DNA from: Bursaphelenchus xylophilus | Lineage: Eukaryota; Nematoda; Chromadorea; Rhabditida; Aphelenchoididae | DNA: 64,000 nucleotides | Direction: 5' to 3' | Assembly: GCA_904066235.2 (NCBI GenBank) | Contig: CAJFCV020000001.1 | Coordinates: forward strand, 7,688,001 to 7,752,000 | In this document: positions 10,231 to 24,391 of the stretch, one piece after another | How the letters are laid out: every line of letters starts with the position of its first letter | Numbering within the stretch: position 1 is the first letter of the stretch | Made by a program: the position numbers and the translations under genes | The notes under the pieces: generated by a model | What the model was told of the DNA's origin: nothing | What the model saw: the letters and a program-made list of their open reading frames with translations, nothing else | Database searches by the model: none

Positions 10231-11397
10231 ATGTCTTTGAAGAATGGGGAGAGATCTGACTTGAATAAGGTATGGTTCTATACAGTGTAACTGAAAGCTA
10301 AGAGAGACGCGTTGAGTTGAGAACGCTGTATGTATAGATCGCCCTGGCTTGACGATCTTGTGTAAAATTTTTGTCACTTTTCAGAGTCGAAGTTCTTCTT
10401 CATTACCTTTTAATTATGGATTCAAAATCCCTTCCGTCCTCCATGTCAAGTCCAAGTTTGATTCTGAGTTCCGCAGATTCTGTGTTCCTATTGGCGCAGA
10501 AGGTTTAATGTCTTATAATGAGTTCAGGGAACTGATCGAGAAGAAGCATGTGCTTAAGAATACGGCGTTTACATTATGTTATACAAGTGCTTTGGGTGAC
10601 TTGCTTCCAATTACTAACGACGAGGTAGGTTTCCTCATCACTCAAAAACGATTTTAGAATTTCCACAAAGCCTTTGAATCAGCCCAGCCCACTTTAAGGG
10701 TGCTGGTTCAACGAAAAGGCGAATCTTGGGAAGAAAAGTATGGCTATGGTGTCAGCACGCTGGACAGGAAGAAGAAGGGGTTGTCTTCCTGGATTTCAAA
10801 TCCGTCAAAGACTCCAGTTCGACATTACAACATCTCCAATCCAGAGGATTTCCGACAGGTATCTTCTATAATTGACGTCGATGTTGTTCCGGAGACGCAT
10901 CGGAGAGTACGGTTATGTAAATATACATCTGATAGGCCCCTTGGCTTCTATATTAGACCCAGTTCTATTGTCCGGCAGACTGCACAAGGGCCTGTAAAAA
11001 TGGATGGAATTGTGATAAGCAAGCTGGTCGAAGGTGGATTGGCTGAGTCAACGGGACTTCTAAGTGCCAATGATGAAATTGTCGAAGTCAATGGGATCGA
11101 TGTAGGTTATCACCACACCTTATGTGTAAAGTTTAGGTGCATGGTAAAACCATAGACCAAGTAACCGACATGATGATTGCCAATGCCCACAATCTAATCA
11201 TTACAATTAAACCTGCCAACCAGCGGAACACCCTGCACAAATCTTTCAAAGATGGTGAGTAGTCTTGTTTTTAATAAGGAATTTCAGTCCCTGAAATTAA
11301 CCGATATAATGGAAATCATAATGTTAACGAAGACAGCGAAGAGGAAGATATCCACGACGAGGTCATTGATCATATTAACCAAACAAACATGCGCTAA
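10231..11397 (+). CDS. par-6: PAR-6 cell polarity scaffold
   Basis: Five exons (10231-10269, 10385-10624, 10658-11101, 11137-11254, 11288-11397) give 316 residues. Domain order is diagnostic: a PB1 domain (about 20-105, binds atypical PKC), the semi-CRIB (about 150-175, [17 protein letters not shown], binds GTP-Cdc42), and a PDZ domain (about 175-275) with carboxylate-binding loop PLGFYI and the hallmark block [10 protein letters not shown], then [21 protein letters not shown]-6 sits at the anterior or apical cortex with PAR-3, PKC-3 and CDC-42. The acidic tail ends HINQTNMR. The start follows a TTTCAG acceptor directly. No key residue is missing. Confidence 0.97.
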
Positions 11398-11623
11398 CAT
11401 CAATTGGCTTTGTAACTGTAAACTAATATTATATTTATTTAAATTTGCTTTTTGCTCTTTAAAGCATCATCTATAAAAAAGAAAACAGCTTACTATTATT
11501 TATACATATCATACACTTCTTACGCAATAATCGTGTTATAATAAATTTTGCGACTTCGATATATCTGAGCCGGTTGTTATCCACGGAATACTTTTTGTTC
11601 TTCTTACCATATGTTTAAGCTTT

Positions 11624-12138
11624 ATGTTGATAACGAATTCAATTGTATGGCCATACAGAAACCTCGTTAATCGACACTACCTCAATAGGCCACTGGCTTC
11701 GACTGTAATATCAGCTTATATAAGACAGCGAGGTCACCCAAGCTGGACCTCTTTCTTTCTGCCATACAAGTAAGCATATAAAGCCCTCTAAAAGTAGTGG
11801 TAGATTTGTTCAAGACAACTTTTACGGAGAGAAACACTTCAATTTCGAGGTTGACAGCACGAATTACCATATACTGAGAATTGGCTGTTATCCCTACGTG
11901 AAGTATCATTGCACTCAAAGACCGTATCAGGATTTGACTGCTGAGAATAGTCTCTACAAAATTCTGACCGCTCTGAACTTAGGTAGGTAAATCTGCGACA
12001 TTGGCTTCAAATTTAGGTGTCCCGTGTTTATTATATGGGATAGCGGCAACATTTTTAATCAAACATACTGACTACGTAACGCTAGAAGATCAAAAGTCCA
12101 TCCCAATTCACTTCCTCATCTTAGAAACCCATAATTGA
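11624..12138 (+). CDS. Homologue of human C15orf61 (uncharacterised small protein)
   Basis: Three exons (11624-11769, 11804-11982, 12017-12138) encode 148 residues. Recognisable family blocks are HPSWTSFFLPYK, FNFEVDSTNYHILRIGCYPY immediately followed by VKYHCTQRPYQDL, and NLGVPCLLYGIA near the end. These match the order and spacing of vertebrate C15orf61, a short conserved protein of unknown function. Conserved Cys residues (GCYPY, KYHC) and a hydrophobic C-terminal stretch are visible. The gene lies 226 bases after par-6 on the same strand and could be the third cistron of that operon; the acceptor before the ATG is weak (TTTAAG). Confidence 0.8.
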
Positions 12139-12143
12139 AAGAG

Positions 12144-12350
12144 ATGGGTCCCGACTCCGGCTACGAATACGCTCTAACTGTGCATTCTGTGCTTCTACTT
12201 GTCTTTGTATTAGGACCTGTCTTGTATCTGTCAGGAAAGGGTATTGTTTTTTGTCTGAGAGTCTTTTTCAGATTCTTGCACAAGTTGTTAGGTGGGGTGT
12301 TTTATGAATTGGAGAGAGGCGACTCAAATCAGAACCAAAGGCCCGACTGA
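12144..12350 (+). CDS. Small single-pass membrane protein, unrecognised
   Basis: A 68-codon frame begins MGPDSGYEYALTVHSVLLL only five bases after the stop of the C15orf61 homologue. It has a hydrophobic segment of about 20 residues (VLLLVFVLGPVLYLSGKGIV), then a basic, aromatic amphipathic stretch and a polar tail ending QNQRPD. A polyadenylation-like AATAAAATAAA follows at about 12368. CTCATCTTAG at 12114-12123, inside the upstream coding end, could be a trans-splice acceptor for this cistron. I do not recognise the family; a final alternative exon of the upstream gene is the other possibility. Confidence 0.55.
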   Translation: MGPDSGYEYALTVHSVLLLVFVLGPVLYLSGKGIVFCLRVFFRFLHKLLGGVFYELERGDSNQNQRPD

Positions 12351-12568
12351 TATTCCATTTTTATTCAAATAAAATAAATACATTTCCTGTGGAGGGCAAC
12401 AGATTCAGTCTCATTCAGTTTTAATCGTTTCGACACGACATTGAAAACAATGGTCAGAAAGTCGTGATTCTGGCCTTCTCTGATCTTGGCCAGTTTCTTT
12501 TCAAATTTCGCTGACCTTTTGAAGGCGCCGGGCCCTTCGCTTTGAACGCCTTAATCAGTCCTATCCCT

Positions 12569-12666
12569 ATGGAAGCAGGAAAAAGGTTGCGATCAAACAC
12601 CCGGAGCCAGCCTTCTGGTCTTGATCGAGTACGATCAATTCAGCGGAGATTCTCTTCCAAGTACAA
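12569..12666 (+). CDS. Alternative first coding exon of AMPK alpha
   Basis: An ATG at 12569 opens a basic 32-residue stretch starting MEAGKRLRSNTRSQPSG and ending RRFSSKY. It runs into a strong donor (AA then GTAAGTTT at 12667) with two bases over. The acceptor TTTGTAG at 13380-13386 just before the AMPK ATG supplies GAAG, which restores frame to give SKY-K-K-MTSTEL, so the long protein would have 34 extra residues. The splice is inferred from phase and sites only. The intron holds a mariner-derived MITE at 12713-12968. Confidence 0.6.
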
Positions 12667-12712
12667 GTAAGTTTCTGGTGTTTCAATAAGCCGTTATTAT
12701 ATATAATAGTTA

Positions 12713-12968
12713 CAGCAGCAGCCAAAAAAACTGCCATTTTTGTGTGTAACTCTGCGCAATCTGGATGGATTTGCACCCCGGGACTAAAATTTGGAACAGT
12801 CTAGATTTTCTTTGCGGCTTGAGATCGGAGTTTCATTTCTTTTCTAATAGAAGCGCAATCGGGGCTGAGGTAGTACAACCCCCCAGTCCAGTTCAGCCCC
12901 CTGGCTTAAATCCGTCGATGAGCAGAGTTACGCAAAAACAAGTAATGACAGTGTTATGGCAGTTACTG
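12713..12968. mobile_element. 256-base MITE related to the mariner element in msh-6
   Basis: The termini CAGCAGCAGCCAAAAAAACT and its mirror (ending GGCAGTTACTG) are flanked by TA at 12711-12712 and 12969-12970. The ends, including GTGTAACTCTGC, match those of the 2 kb mariner relic at 24698-26705; the interior does not. The open frame 12765-13169 overlapping it is not a gene. Confidence 0.8.
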
Positions 12969-13390
12969 TATACTAGTCGCACCATAAAGTCCCGATACAT
13001 TTGTCGCATGCAAAAATTAGAGCGAGCTCGCGCGAACGTGTATGTCGCTAGTGCAAAAACGGGGAATTGCCGCGACGGGCGCGAAAGAAAAACAAAAACG
13101 CACTGTGCAATGTGTCAGGGCTTTATAGCGCGACTAGTATGTATAAGGAAATGTTTACAAATTCCTTAGAGTAGAAAATTTATTTCTACGTATCCGATTA
13201 AAGATTTATGCAAGCATATATATGTCTCACCAGCAGCACCTTATTTCGATCACGTGCCTCTCTCTTCCCCTGCGCTGTTTTTTTGAGTCAAGTCTTACTC
13301 AAAGTCAGAGTCGACCCATCTGGTCACGTTTGCCATTTTTCTCGGGTTTTATCTGTGTAGCCATGTTCTGAATCCGGAATTTGTAGGAAG

Positions 13391-16089
<2,699 letters not shown>

Positions 16090-17017
16090 ATTTAATCACC
16101 GTACTATTTAGTTATGGTTGGATTAAAATGTGTACAGTTTCTTCAATTTTACATAGTCATGGAGGAAGGAGAGTAATAACCAAGACTTTATGAACTTCTC
16201 GGAATGTATTACGTTTTGTTTCGCTGTTTAGGAGAGCCGGTATGGAATAAAGATAATGTTACATTTTTAACAAGTGAAAGTGACCAGACATCACATAGAT
16301 CCTCGGCACAACTGCGAACCCCGAACGAGCAAGAGTGACGTCGATGTCCCTCACTCTTCACTCGTTGAGATTGGCAACGATGTCAGTTAGGTGAAGGAAT
16401 AAAGGACGGAGACTCTACGAATTTCATAAATGCAGAGAAAGGGAAAAGATGGAGTTTTAGAGTATATTTTTGAGCAAATACGGTCTCATCATTGAAGCCG
16501 CTTATCTTGAGCCCACCTTGTTTAGAAAGTGTTTGTCCTTCTTCCAAAGCCTTTCCTGCGTGATTCATTTTCTCGCCTTTTTGTGGATTCAATCCGCTTT
16601 TCCATACTGTATCACCCTAAACACACCTTTTTTGTCAGGAAAAAAAACGTTGCGAGTGTGTACTTAGGTGTGAAAGGAAAGGATGACATGTAAATTGATA
16701 ATTACAATGAAAATAAATAAAACGTTACTAGAGTACCAGCAAGCCTCCGTTATTAAAAACTCTTGTATCAAATAGCTAGCGTCAACTCCTGCATGAGCTA
16801 GCTGTGAGCGAATGGGATTTGCGGCAGACGTCTCCAGCCGCGGGGCCCCATCCAAAATGTTGAGATGCGTCTATCGGTTATTGACATTTCGTCAAATTCT
16901 GAGTTTTCCGAAGAATAATATTTTAAAAAATTTCTGCTGTTCTTGAATCTAGATATCTGTCTATGTATTTATTATTCCGCGTTAGTAACCTTTAAAGTTT
17001 GTGTTTTTATTTTTTCA
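16090..17017. other. Intergenic region between AMPK alpha and met-1
   Basis: Contains the AMPK 3' UTR (AATAAA near 16246) and the met-1 promoter side. I see no gene or RNA. Confidence 0.5.
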
Positions 17018-20000
17018 ATGGTTCAGAGTGCCACCGGACGGCCTCGAGGGCGCCCGCGCAAGGCAACTGTCATTAAACCTAAACGTAAGGCTACTCTGCA
17101 TGTTGTACAGTTTTAGGTGCTCTAAAAAGACCAGCAGTTGTTGATGTTGAAACTACAACTAAGCGTGCTAAACTTATCTCGTTACGAGTTGATGATCCAG
17201 TAATTTGTCGGAGATGCAAAACGATTGGCAAGGATACTCAAGGATTAGTCGATGCATTAAGAACAAAGTATTCCTTACCGAACATTGGTAAGAAGTCTTT
17301 GGTTATCAATGCCGAAGGCGTTTACATTGTTCCACCAAACGGGAAAGAGGATGATGTCGAAACAAAGATTTGCATTGCCATAAATGAAGAAGAAGTACCC
17401 AAAATCGGTGGAAAAGTGATAGAATTCAACTTAGATAAGATTACAGAGGAAGATGAAGATTCGGATTCCTTTGAAAGGGATGAGGAACATGATGAATTCC
17501 TTTTGAAAGAACTCGTCAAGGTTGAAGGAAGAGATGACGAAATTGAAAGTACAACGCTATTGAATGATAGTGGTGTAGAAAGTAACGAAGTAGCTAGCGA
17601 AACCTGGGACGAAGAGTCCGACAACAGTACGTAACACGTAATTGCTTTATGATTCTATAACTAATTATTTATTTAGGACTTTCACCATCTCCGGTAGATT
17701 CTGTTCCGGAAACAGCACTGCCTCCAACCCAACATCTGCCTGACTTTAAGCCCATAAGTGACTGTAAATTGAGATGCGACGCAGATTACGTTCTGAATAA
17801 TGATCGGCCTGACAAATGCATGTGCAATTATACGGATGATGAGAAGAAGCAAGGAAAGGCTTGCTCCTCTGGCCAATGTCTGAACAGGGCAATGAGATAC
17901 GAATGCCCTACAAGATGTCCTTCAGGGGAATACTGTCGAAATAGAAGATTTCAAAACGTAAGTTTTTGCGTATTTGCCACTTGTGTAACTTTGATTTCGG
18001 TGGTTCTCAAGGAAATGATGTCCTTTTCCTTCTGTTTCGATTATTGAAATGTTTCATTACAGAAGGAGTATGCAAAGATTGAACCTTTTTTTGCGGGGGC
18101 AAAAGGATGGGGAATACGATGTTTGGAGAATGTGCCCAGGTCGGTTTTTTTTATTTTTAAATATTAGAATTTTAGTGGCTCATTCATCATTGAATATGTT
18201 GGCGAGATTATTGATTCATTCCAATGCCGTAAACGGTCTAGAAAGTATGCAAAGGATCAGAATCACAAACATCATTATCTGATGTCCCTGACATCTGAAA
18301 CTTTCATCGACGCAACGAGAAAAGGAAACATTTCACGCTTTGTGAATCATAGTTGTGATCCCAATGCAGCGACAGAGAAATGGACCATTAATAGGAGGAC
18401 GAGGATTGGATTCTTTGCGATCAAAGATATTTCCGCAGGCGAAGAAATTGTTTTCGATTATAATTTTGAACGGTTTGGGTAAGTTCTTTTCCGACTCAAA
18501 TTATTTTTTTAGAAAAACTGCGCAGAAATGTTACTGCGGATCCTCGAACTGTCGTGGCTACATATCTGGCAAGCAAGAAACATCTGAGGATATAGTTGAA
18601 GAGGCGGAAGACGACGAGTTGAGCGAGTCGGATGAGGAAGACGACGAGCTCTCTGATACTTCTGAGGATGAAGATGATGACGATTTTGTTCAACCTGCAC
18701 CTCCGCCACCCTCATTGCCCAACAAGATATCCACTGTTGTAACCAAGGCTCGATTGGCCGAGCAAAAGGCCATTGCTCTCGAGAAGAGAATACTGACTCA
18801 ATTCGCTCAATGGGTCGAGAACGGAGAGATATCACAGAACTTGGAGCACTTCAAGAGGTATGTTTGGGAGCTCTGATGGAAATTTATATCTCAAAGCTTT
18901 GAATTATCATATTCTTTTAGGCGCTTGACAGAATTGAATTGGCCGGGGTCTGCAAAGCAGTGCATAAAATATATAAACGACTTCGACGAAGCAACGATGA
19001 AGCGGTTTAGTGAGAGAAGCGCCATGGATGCTATTTGGTATCTCAGTACGACATATTTTGAAAGTCGGATTAATGCGACCCAATTTCCCGTTGTACATAT
19101 GGTAGTGAATATTCTACTCAAAGTTACTCTGAGGAGTCAACATCAGGTGAAGGAATGCACGAAGAAACTTCTGAATGATTTTATGAGAGCTGTAGATGTA
19201 AGTCGGGTCGGCGCGTTTCTATCGGTTTGGTTTAGAAATTTTGTTCAGTTGTCAAGGAAGACGATGTTGGAGATGAGGATATCGAAGACGCAGTAAATAT
19301 AATGGTGCGGACAGTGGAGGAAGTAGATCCGGAGACATTAAGATTGGCCGCTGAGATTAAAGGGACCATATACAAGTTGTACGAGAACTGGGCCGTACTA
19401 CCAGAACACGAATATCGGATACCGAAAAAAATGTAAGTAATGGACAATTTGGGCACACAACGTTTAGACTGTACTAGAAAAGAGGAATTCGAGCTAAAAT
19501 TGCGCCATTATCGATCGAACTTTTGTGACACTTTGCACCAAACTGGTGGTCTTAAAAATACGATATTTGTTTGTGTTATTCAATCTTTGAGATATTCCAC
19601 TTCAAAGTTCCAAAAATCGAGAACTTTGCAGTCATCTAGCGGGCGACGTTTAGTCACGAATCCTACAAAACTGGTCAATCTGCACTACAACACCATTTTC
19701 AATCACCATGCAAAGTTTCAGAACTTTTTCCAACTCGTAACTCGACTTATTGAGTCATCTTTCCTGCTATTAGAATGATTGAAATCGTTGCCCGGGCTTT
19801 TGGCAAAATGAAAAAATCCTTGGCATTCCGCAACTAGAGAGATTTTAATTATCAAACTCATCAAACATGGTGTTTTTGAAAGACAAAACAGACCTGCCGT
19901 AACAATAAAAAATCTGATAGGTTCTAAAGCCTTTTCCTGTCAAGATTTTTTTTCAATACCGCACAGCATTCCGAACTTTTTTCGCCGCCGATCGGTGTCC

Positions 20001-22573
20001 AAAAAAATGAAAAATTAAAAAGTGCACATTACATTTTCATGTGTGTAAGGGTAGCCAGAAGAGATACCGGCAAAAACAAAAACTCTTTATGTAGAGTAAT
20101 CAATTTCCTTTCAGAGTATGTAAGTATTGTCTTCAGGTTGTCCGCTACCTTTGAGAAAATCGTCACTAAAAAAATGGAAATTTCGATTTTGAATGCCAAA
20201 AAAATGTACTTTCTTGGGGCCGCCAAAAAAGATGTTGGAGTCTATCGTAAAGAGAATTTCAAGGGCTACAACATATTAAAATTTCAAGATTTTTGTGGGG
20301 GTTTGAGTCAAGTTAGAGTGAAAAAACACTTGATTTTGCACTTTTTCTTGATTTATTTGCACTTTTAGTGCAAAAATAAAAAACCATCCGTGGGCGATGG
20401 AATCTGTGTGTCATGTCGGATATGCATGCCAAACATGAAGCTTCGCCGACGCTCCGGAGTCGCTGAATATCCGTTTAAATACGAAACCTTAGAGTACTAT
20501 TTCTGTCGTTTGAAATCGCTTTATGTGCTCCAAGATCCCTTCTATCAAAAATATATTGTGTGTATACAGTGTATAACAACTGCATAACGACTTAGTTGCA
20601 AAAGTCTAACTCAGATTGGCGGTTAATTTAATTGGTGTTGCAACATCAAAAATTGGCTCTGGGAAGGATTTTCTGCCAAATTCAATTTTCGAAATGAAAA
20701 AAATATATCGTGAGTAAATGATAAGAAGTTGTTATACACTGTATATAGACAATATACTTTTGATCAAAAGGTATCTTGGAGCAGATAAAGCGACTTCAAA
20801 CAATAGAAATAGTACTCTAAGGTTTCGTATTTAAACGGATATTCAGCGACTCCGGAGCGTCGGCGAAGCTTCATGTTTGGCATGCATATCCGACATGACA
20901 CACAGATTCCATCGCCCACGGATGGTTTTTTATTTTTGCACTAAAAGTGCAAATAAATCAAGAAAAAGTGCAAAATCAAGTGTTTTTTCACTCTAACTTG
21001 ACTCAAACCCCCACAAAAATCTTGAAATTTTAATATGTTGTAGCCCTTGAAATTCTCTTTACGATAGACTCCAACATCTTTTTTGGCGGCCCCAAGAAAG
21101 TACATTTTTTTGGCATTCAAAATCGAAATTTCCATTTTTTTAGTGACGATTTTCTCAAAGGTAGCGGACAACCTGAAGACAATACTTACATACTCTGAAA
21201 GGAAATTGATTACTCTACATAAAGAGTTTTTGTTTTTGCCGGTATCTCTTCTGGCTACCCTTACACACATGAAAATGTAATGTGCACTTTTTAATTTTTC
21301 ATTTTTTTGGACACCGATCGGCGGCGAAAAAAGTTCGGAATGCTGTGTACCGGGCTAAATTACAGTTATTCTAATTTCTCGAAGAAGCCAAAAAAATTAT
21401 TTAACAGTACGCCAAACATTTGTTTTCGTGGCGTGACGCGACCAGAGTTCCGTGAAAAAACGTTGTGGCACCTAGATTTGCAGGAAGTTAATCCGGTGAT
21501 TTTTAAGCATTTGAAGACAAATTATTTGTGGATATTCTTCCAGGTTGCAAGTCATTAAACAAGAACGGGTATCCAAGTGGGAGCCAGCACCACAACTACC
21601 CCCAGAACAGCCCCAACATGATCCCATCATACTTGCAAATTCCAATGCTGAAGGATTAATCAAGAAAGAGCCAGAAGAACGAAAGACGACTGTCAACATA
21701 ACAGTACCCTCCACTTCAGGAATGACCACAGTTGTGCATTTAGGAACGACAGATCAAAGTTTGTGTAGCGATACGTATAATTAAAAAACAAATTTTAGTG
21801 TACAACATGAGCCAGATGCCAATGTATGGGATGTATCCGCCTTTTTCCTTCATGCCGCCACCCCTGCAGGGGATGTCCGTTCCCCCGTTTATGACTCCCT
21901 TGCCTCCCCCAGGGCTTCCTTCAGTTCCCCCGTTTATGCCTCCTCTACCCCCGACTCCGAGGCAGTCCTTGCCTCCGCCAAATCAACCTTTGGTGGACCA
22001 GAAACCACCCCCTCCTCCTCCCCCTCCACCCCAACTCATCATTCCGCAGCTTTCGAAGATAACTGACAATAGTACTGAAAAACAATTCAAAGTAGCCCAA
22101 ATGCAACCAGAACTATACCAGAACACAGTAGAAGATGATATCCCCGAATCCTTGATCAGCGTGCTGGCTAGGGATATGGCTCCAGAAAAGGCCCAATCAG
22201 TGTGTTTCGAGCTCATGAAAAGGTTTGAGATTAAAGCCAGGAAGAGCACGACTGAAAATTCGGTTGAACAAAGCGCCAGTGGCAGTAAAGCTTGGATCGT
22301 TCCTTCGTTTGAGGAAAACGATGAATTTACGTTACAGAAGTCTCAACTGAACAAGTTAACGTTGTCAGAAGAGTCAGCTTCCTTGAATAAGAAGCCTCAC
22401 CGGGTCCGAATTGCGGTTCCGCCTTTGCCCCCAGCAACCATGGATGCTACAAGTGTTCTTGCTCACACCAACAGTTTGAAACAATATCGGAATTTGTTGG
22501 ATAGAGTAAGTTCCAACTTCTTTATTAATCTCATTTTCAGCACATAGAGTCGGTTTCCAAGTCACTGATGTAA
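17018..22573 (+). CDS. met-1: SETD2/MET-1-type histone H3 lysine 36 methyltransferase
   Basis: Multi-exon gene starting MVQSATGRPRGRPRK (an AT-hook-like basic motif) and ending HIESVSKSLM. The AWS zinc-binding segment (CMCNYTDDEKKQGKACSSGQ onward, 17816-17955) is followed by the SET domain (about 18080-18480) with GAKGWGIRC, EYVGEIID, the SAM/catalytic block RFVNHSCDPNAATEKW and FDYNFERFG, then the post-SET CYCGSSNCRGYI. AWS-SET-post-SET order and the QKCYCGSSNCRGY sequence point to the SETD2 class that methylates H3K36 on transcribed genes. An acidic linker, a helical region (about 18925-19195) and a proline-rich part (21810-22040) follow. A clear C-terminal SRI domain is not recognised. A 2.1 kb intron holds a foldback element. 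The splice at about 21765-21797 is inferred from frame. Confidence 0.9.
19769..21376. mobile_element. 1.6 kb foldback element in a met-1 intron
   Basis: Arms at about 19962-20579 and 20731-21344 are nearly identical inverted copies. Both encode the same 109-codon mirror frame, at 20039-20368 plus and 20941-21270 minus. The loop is about 150 bases. Beyond the arms, TTAGAATGATTGAAAT plus GCCCGG on the left is mirrored by CCGGGC plus ATTCTAA-type sequence on the right, suggesting the true ends; a roughly 160-base stretch (19800-19961) exists only on the left. The high identity implies recent origin or gene conversion. Confidence 0.85.
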
Positions 22574-22773
22574 ATTGTGTAATTTAAATCCACTTTTATG
22601 TCTCTAGTTAGTATGTTAGAATATTGTGTAATATAAGTAATTATAGTTGCGTAATAAACAGTCTTAAGAACGTTTAAGTTAATATTTAATGGTTTTTTAT
22701 GTTCCGTCGTTACCGTTTCCCTTTCTTCTGAAAATTAAAAACTTGAATTAACCAGTTTTTATTCTCCAAAAAG

Positions 22774-24289
22774 ATGCCACCGAAAGCGGTGAAGGTGAAT
22801 CTGATTTATCCGGAGAATTATTTTTACGAGAAAGTACTGAACGATTGGAAGAACAACGCCAGCGATGCTAACGGGCGGTTTGTGGTCAGCAAAGCCTTGG
22901 AGAACTTGAGGAAATACCCTCTGCGGATTAACGGGTACTCTGATCTGAAAACAATTAAAGGTAAGGAATCATTTTATTCTAATATTTTTTTTCCAGGTGT
23001 TGGTGAAGACTTCGCAACTCGCTTGGACTCCGCTCTCAAATTTTACAAAGAGTTAAGTAAATCGGATTCACTGAGTTTAAAAGAGATTAGAGCAATAAAA
23101 AATGGGGATGCACTTCAGTTTTTATGCGAATCTACCGTATCTCGTGGGAAGAAAACCATTCCATTTCTCTCAGTGGAGGCCCGGACGAATGTCAGATTGA
23201 TGGCCAAGTTCACTGGAGTGGGATATGAACTGAAGACTAAGTCTTCTGAACAGAAACCGAAGCCCTGCTGCTCCAACGTTGGGACAGGGATAGTACAAGG
23301 ATCGATAGATACGGTAAGACCCTGCCGTCATTTACATTTCTCCTTTTCAGGAATCAACTATCAGCTTTTTGGCGCCAACTTCGTCAACGCTTCGAATCTC
23401 CACGCCCAGGAAAGATATATTTTCGGATATTGTAAACGAAGAACAGTCATTGTTAGAATTTCATCCGAATCACGGAAGCAATGCTCAAGTACTACTGGTG
23501 GTAGATAATAGGGAAAACAGAAATGATGGAAGATCTAAGGGGCTTTGTGATCATCTTCAGAGGAAAAATGTCCAATATGATCTCCGTCCTCTTTCAGTAG
23601 GAGACTTCCTATGGACTTTAAGTGTGGGATCAGGTCATGAGAATGAAATGGTTTTGGATTTTATTGTCGAAAGGAAGACGTGGGATGATTTGAAGGTGCA
23701 AAAAAATGATTCATGTAGCAACCTTTATTGCCTTTTTTAGACCAGTATTAGGCAGTCTCGGTACCACGAACAAAAACAACGTCTAAAGCAGTCAGGAGTT
23801 AAAAATATAATTTTATTGGTGGAGGGACCGAACAGTCGTGTCGACCCTTCGTTGGAACAAGCAATTGTCTCTACTTGCATTCAGGATGGCTTCATGGTTC
23901 AGAGAGTTCAGAACCTAGCTGAAACCGCACATTTCCTGCGTGACCTGACCAACTACTTGACTAAACGTATAAACAGTGAATCGGTAAGGAAACTGAAAGA
24001 TTAAAACTTTTTCTAGGTTTCTGGCCAGTCGTTCTCTACTTTCCAAGACGAAAGCAAAAAGACGAAGGAGGTCACCGTTTCCGATTGTTTCTTGAAACAA
24101 TTAACCGTGTGTCCGAGAGTCAGCACCAACAAGGCAAAAGAAATTGTCGCCCGATTTCCTTCACTTAGAGCTTTAAGATCTCTATATAGTCGAGGATTTT
24201 CACAAGTTTCCCATGAGGATAAGCTTCAAAATGCTATGCCTACGATCCCAGCCAGTGTCAGCAGACAGGTGTCGCTTTTTTTCTCATAA
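22774..24289 (+). CDS. mus-81: MUS81 structure-specific endonuclease catalytic subunit
   Basis: Starts MPPKAVKVNLIYPENYFYEK after a 200-base gap from met-1. An N-terminal helix-hairpin-helix (KALENLRKYPLRINGYSDLK then IKGVGEDFATRLDSAL) is followed by a linker and the ERCC4/XPF nuclease domain. That domain has LLVVDNREN, LSVGDFLW and the catalytic core FIVERKTWDDL, matching the GDx(n)ERKx3D signature. The C-terminal HhH2 reads LKQLTVCPRVSTNKAKEIVA. With EME1 it cuts 3'-flaps, stalled forks and Holliday-type junctions. The last exon can stop at 24287-24289 or splice to a CAATAA near 24323, changing only the last few residues. It is convergent with msh-6, about 100 bases apart. Confidence 0.92.
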
Positions 24290-24391
24290 AACTAAAATAT
24301 ACTGTAATTTATTTGAAGTGCAGCAATAACGGGGAATAAAAATAAATTAGAATTTCAGTCAAAATATAAGGAGGTTAGGATGTTTTGAGAT

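Noticed and set aside
12765..13169. 134-codon frame before AMPK alpha
   Set aside because: Overlaps a MITE and the presumed AMPK first intron; composition is not protein-like.
17322..17624. Ser-rich minus-strand frame
   Set aside because: Shadow of the acidic region of met-1, whose splicing and domains are clear.
20039..21270. Two identical 109-codon frames on opposite strands
   Set aside because: Product of the perfect inverted arms; no start or splice context and no domain.
21983..22249. Gly-run minus-strand frame
   Set aside because: Reverse of the polyproline stretch of met-1.
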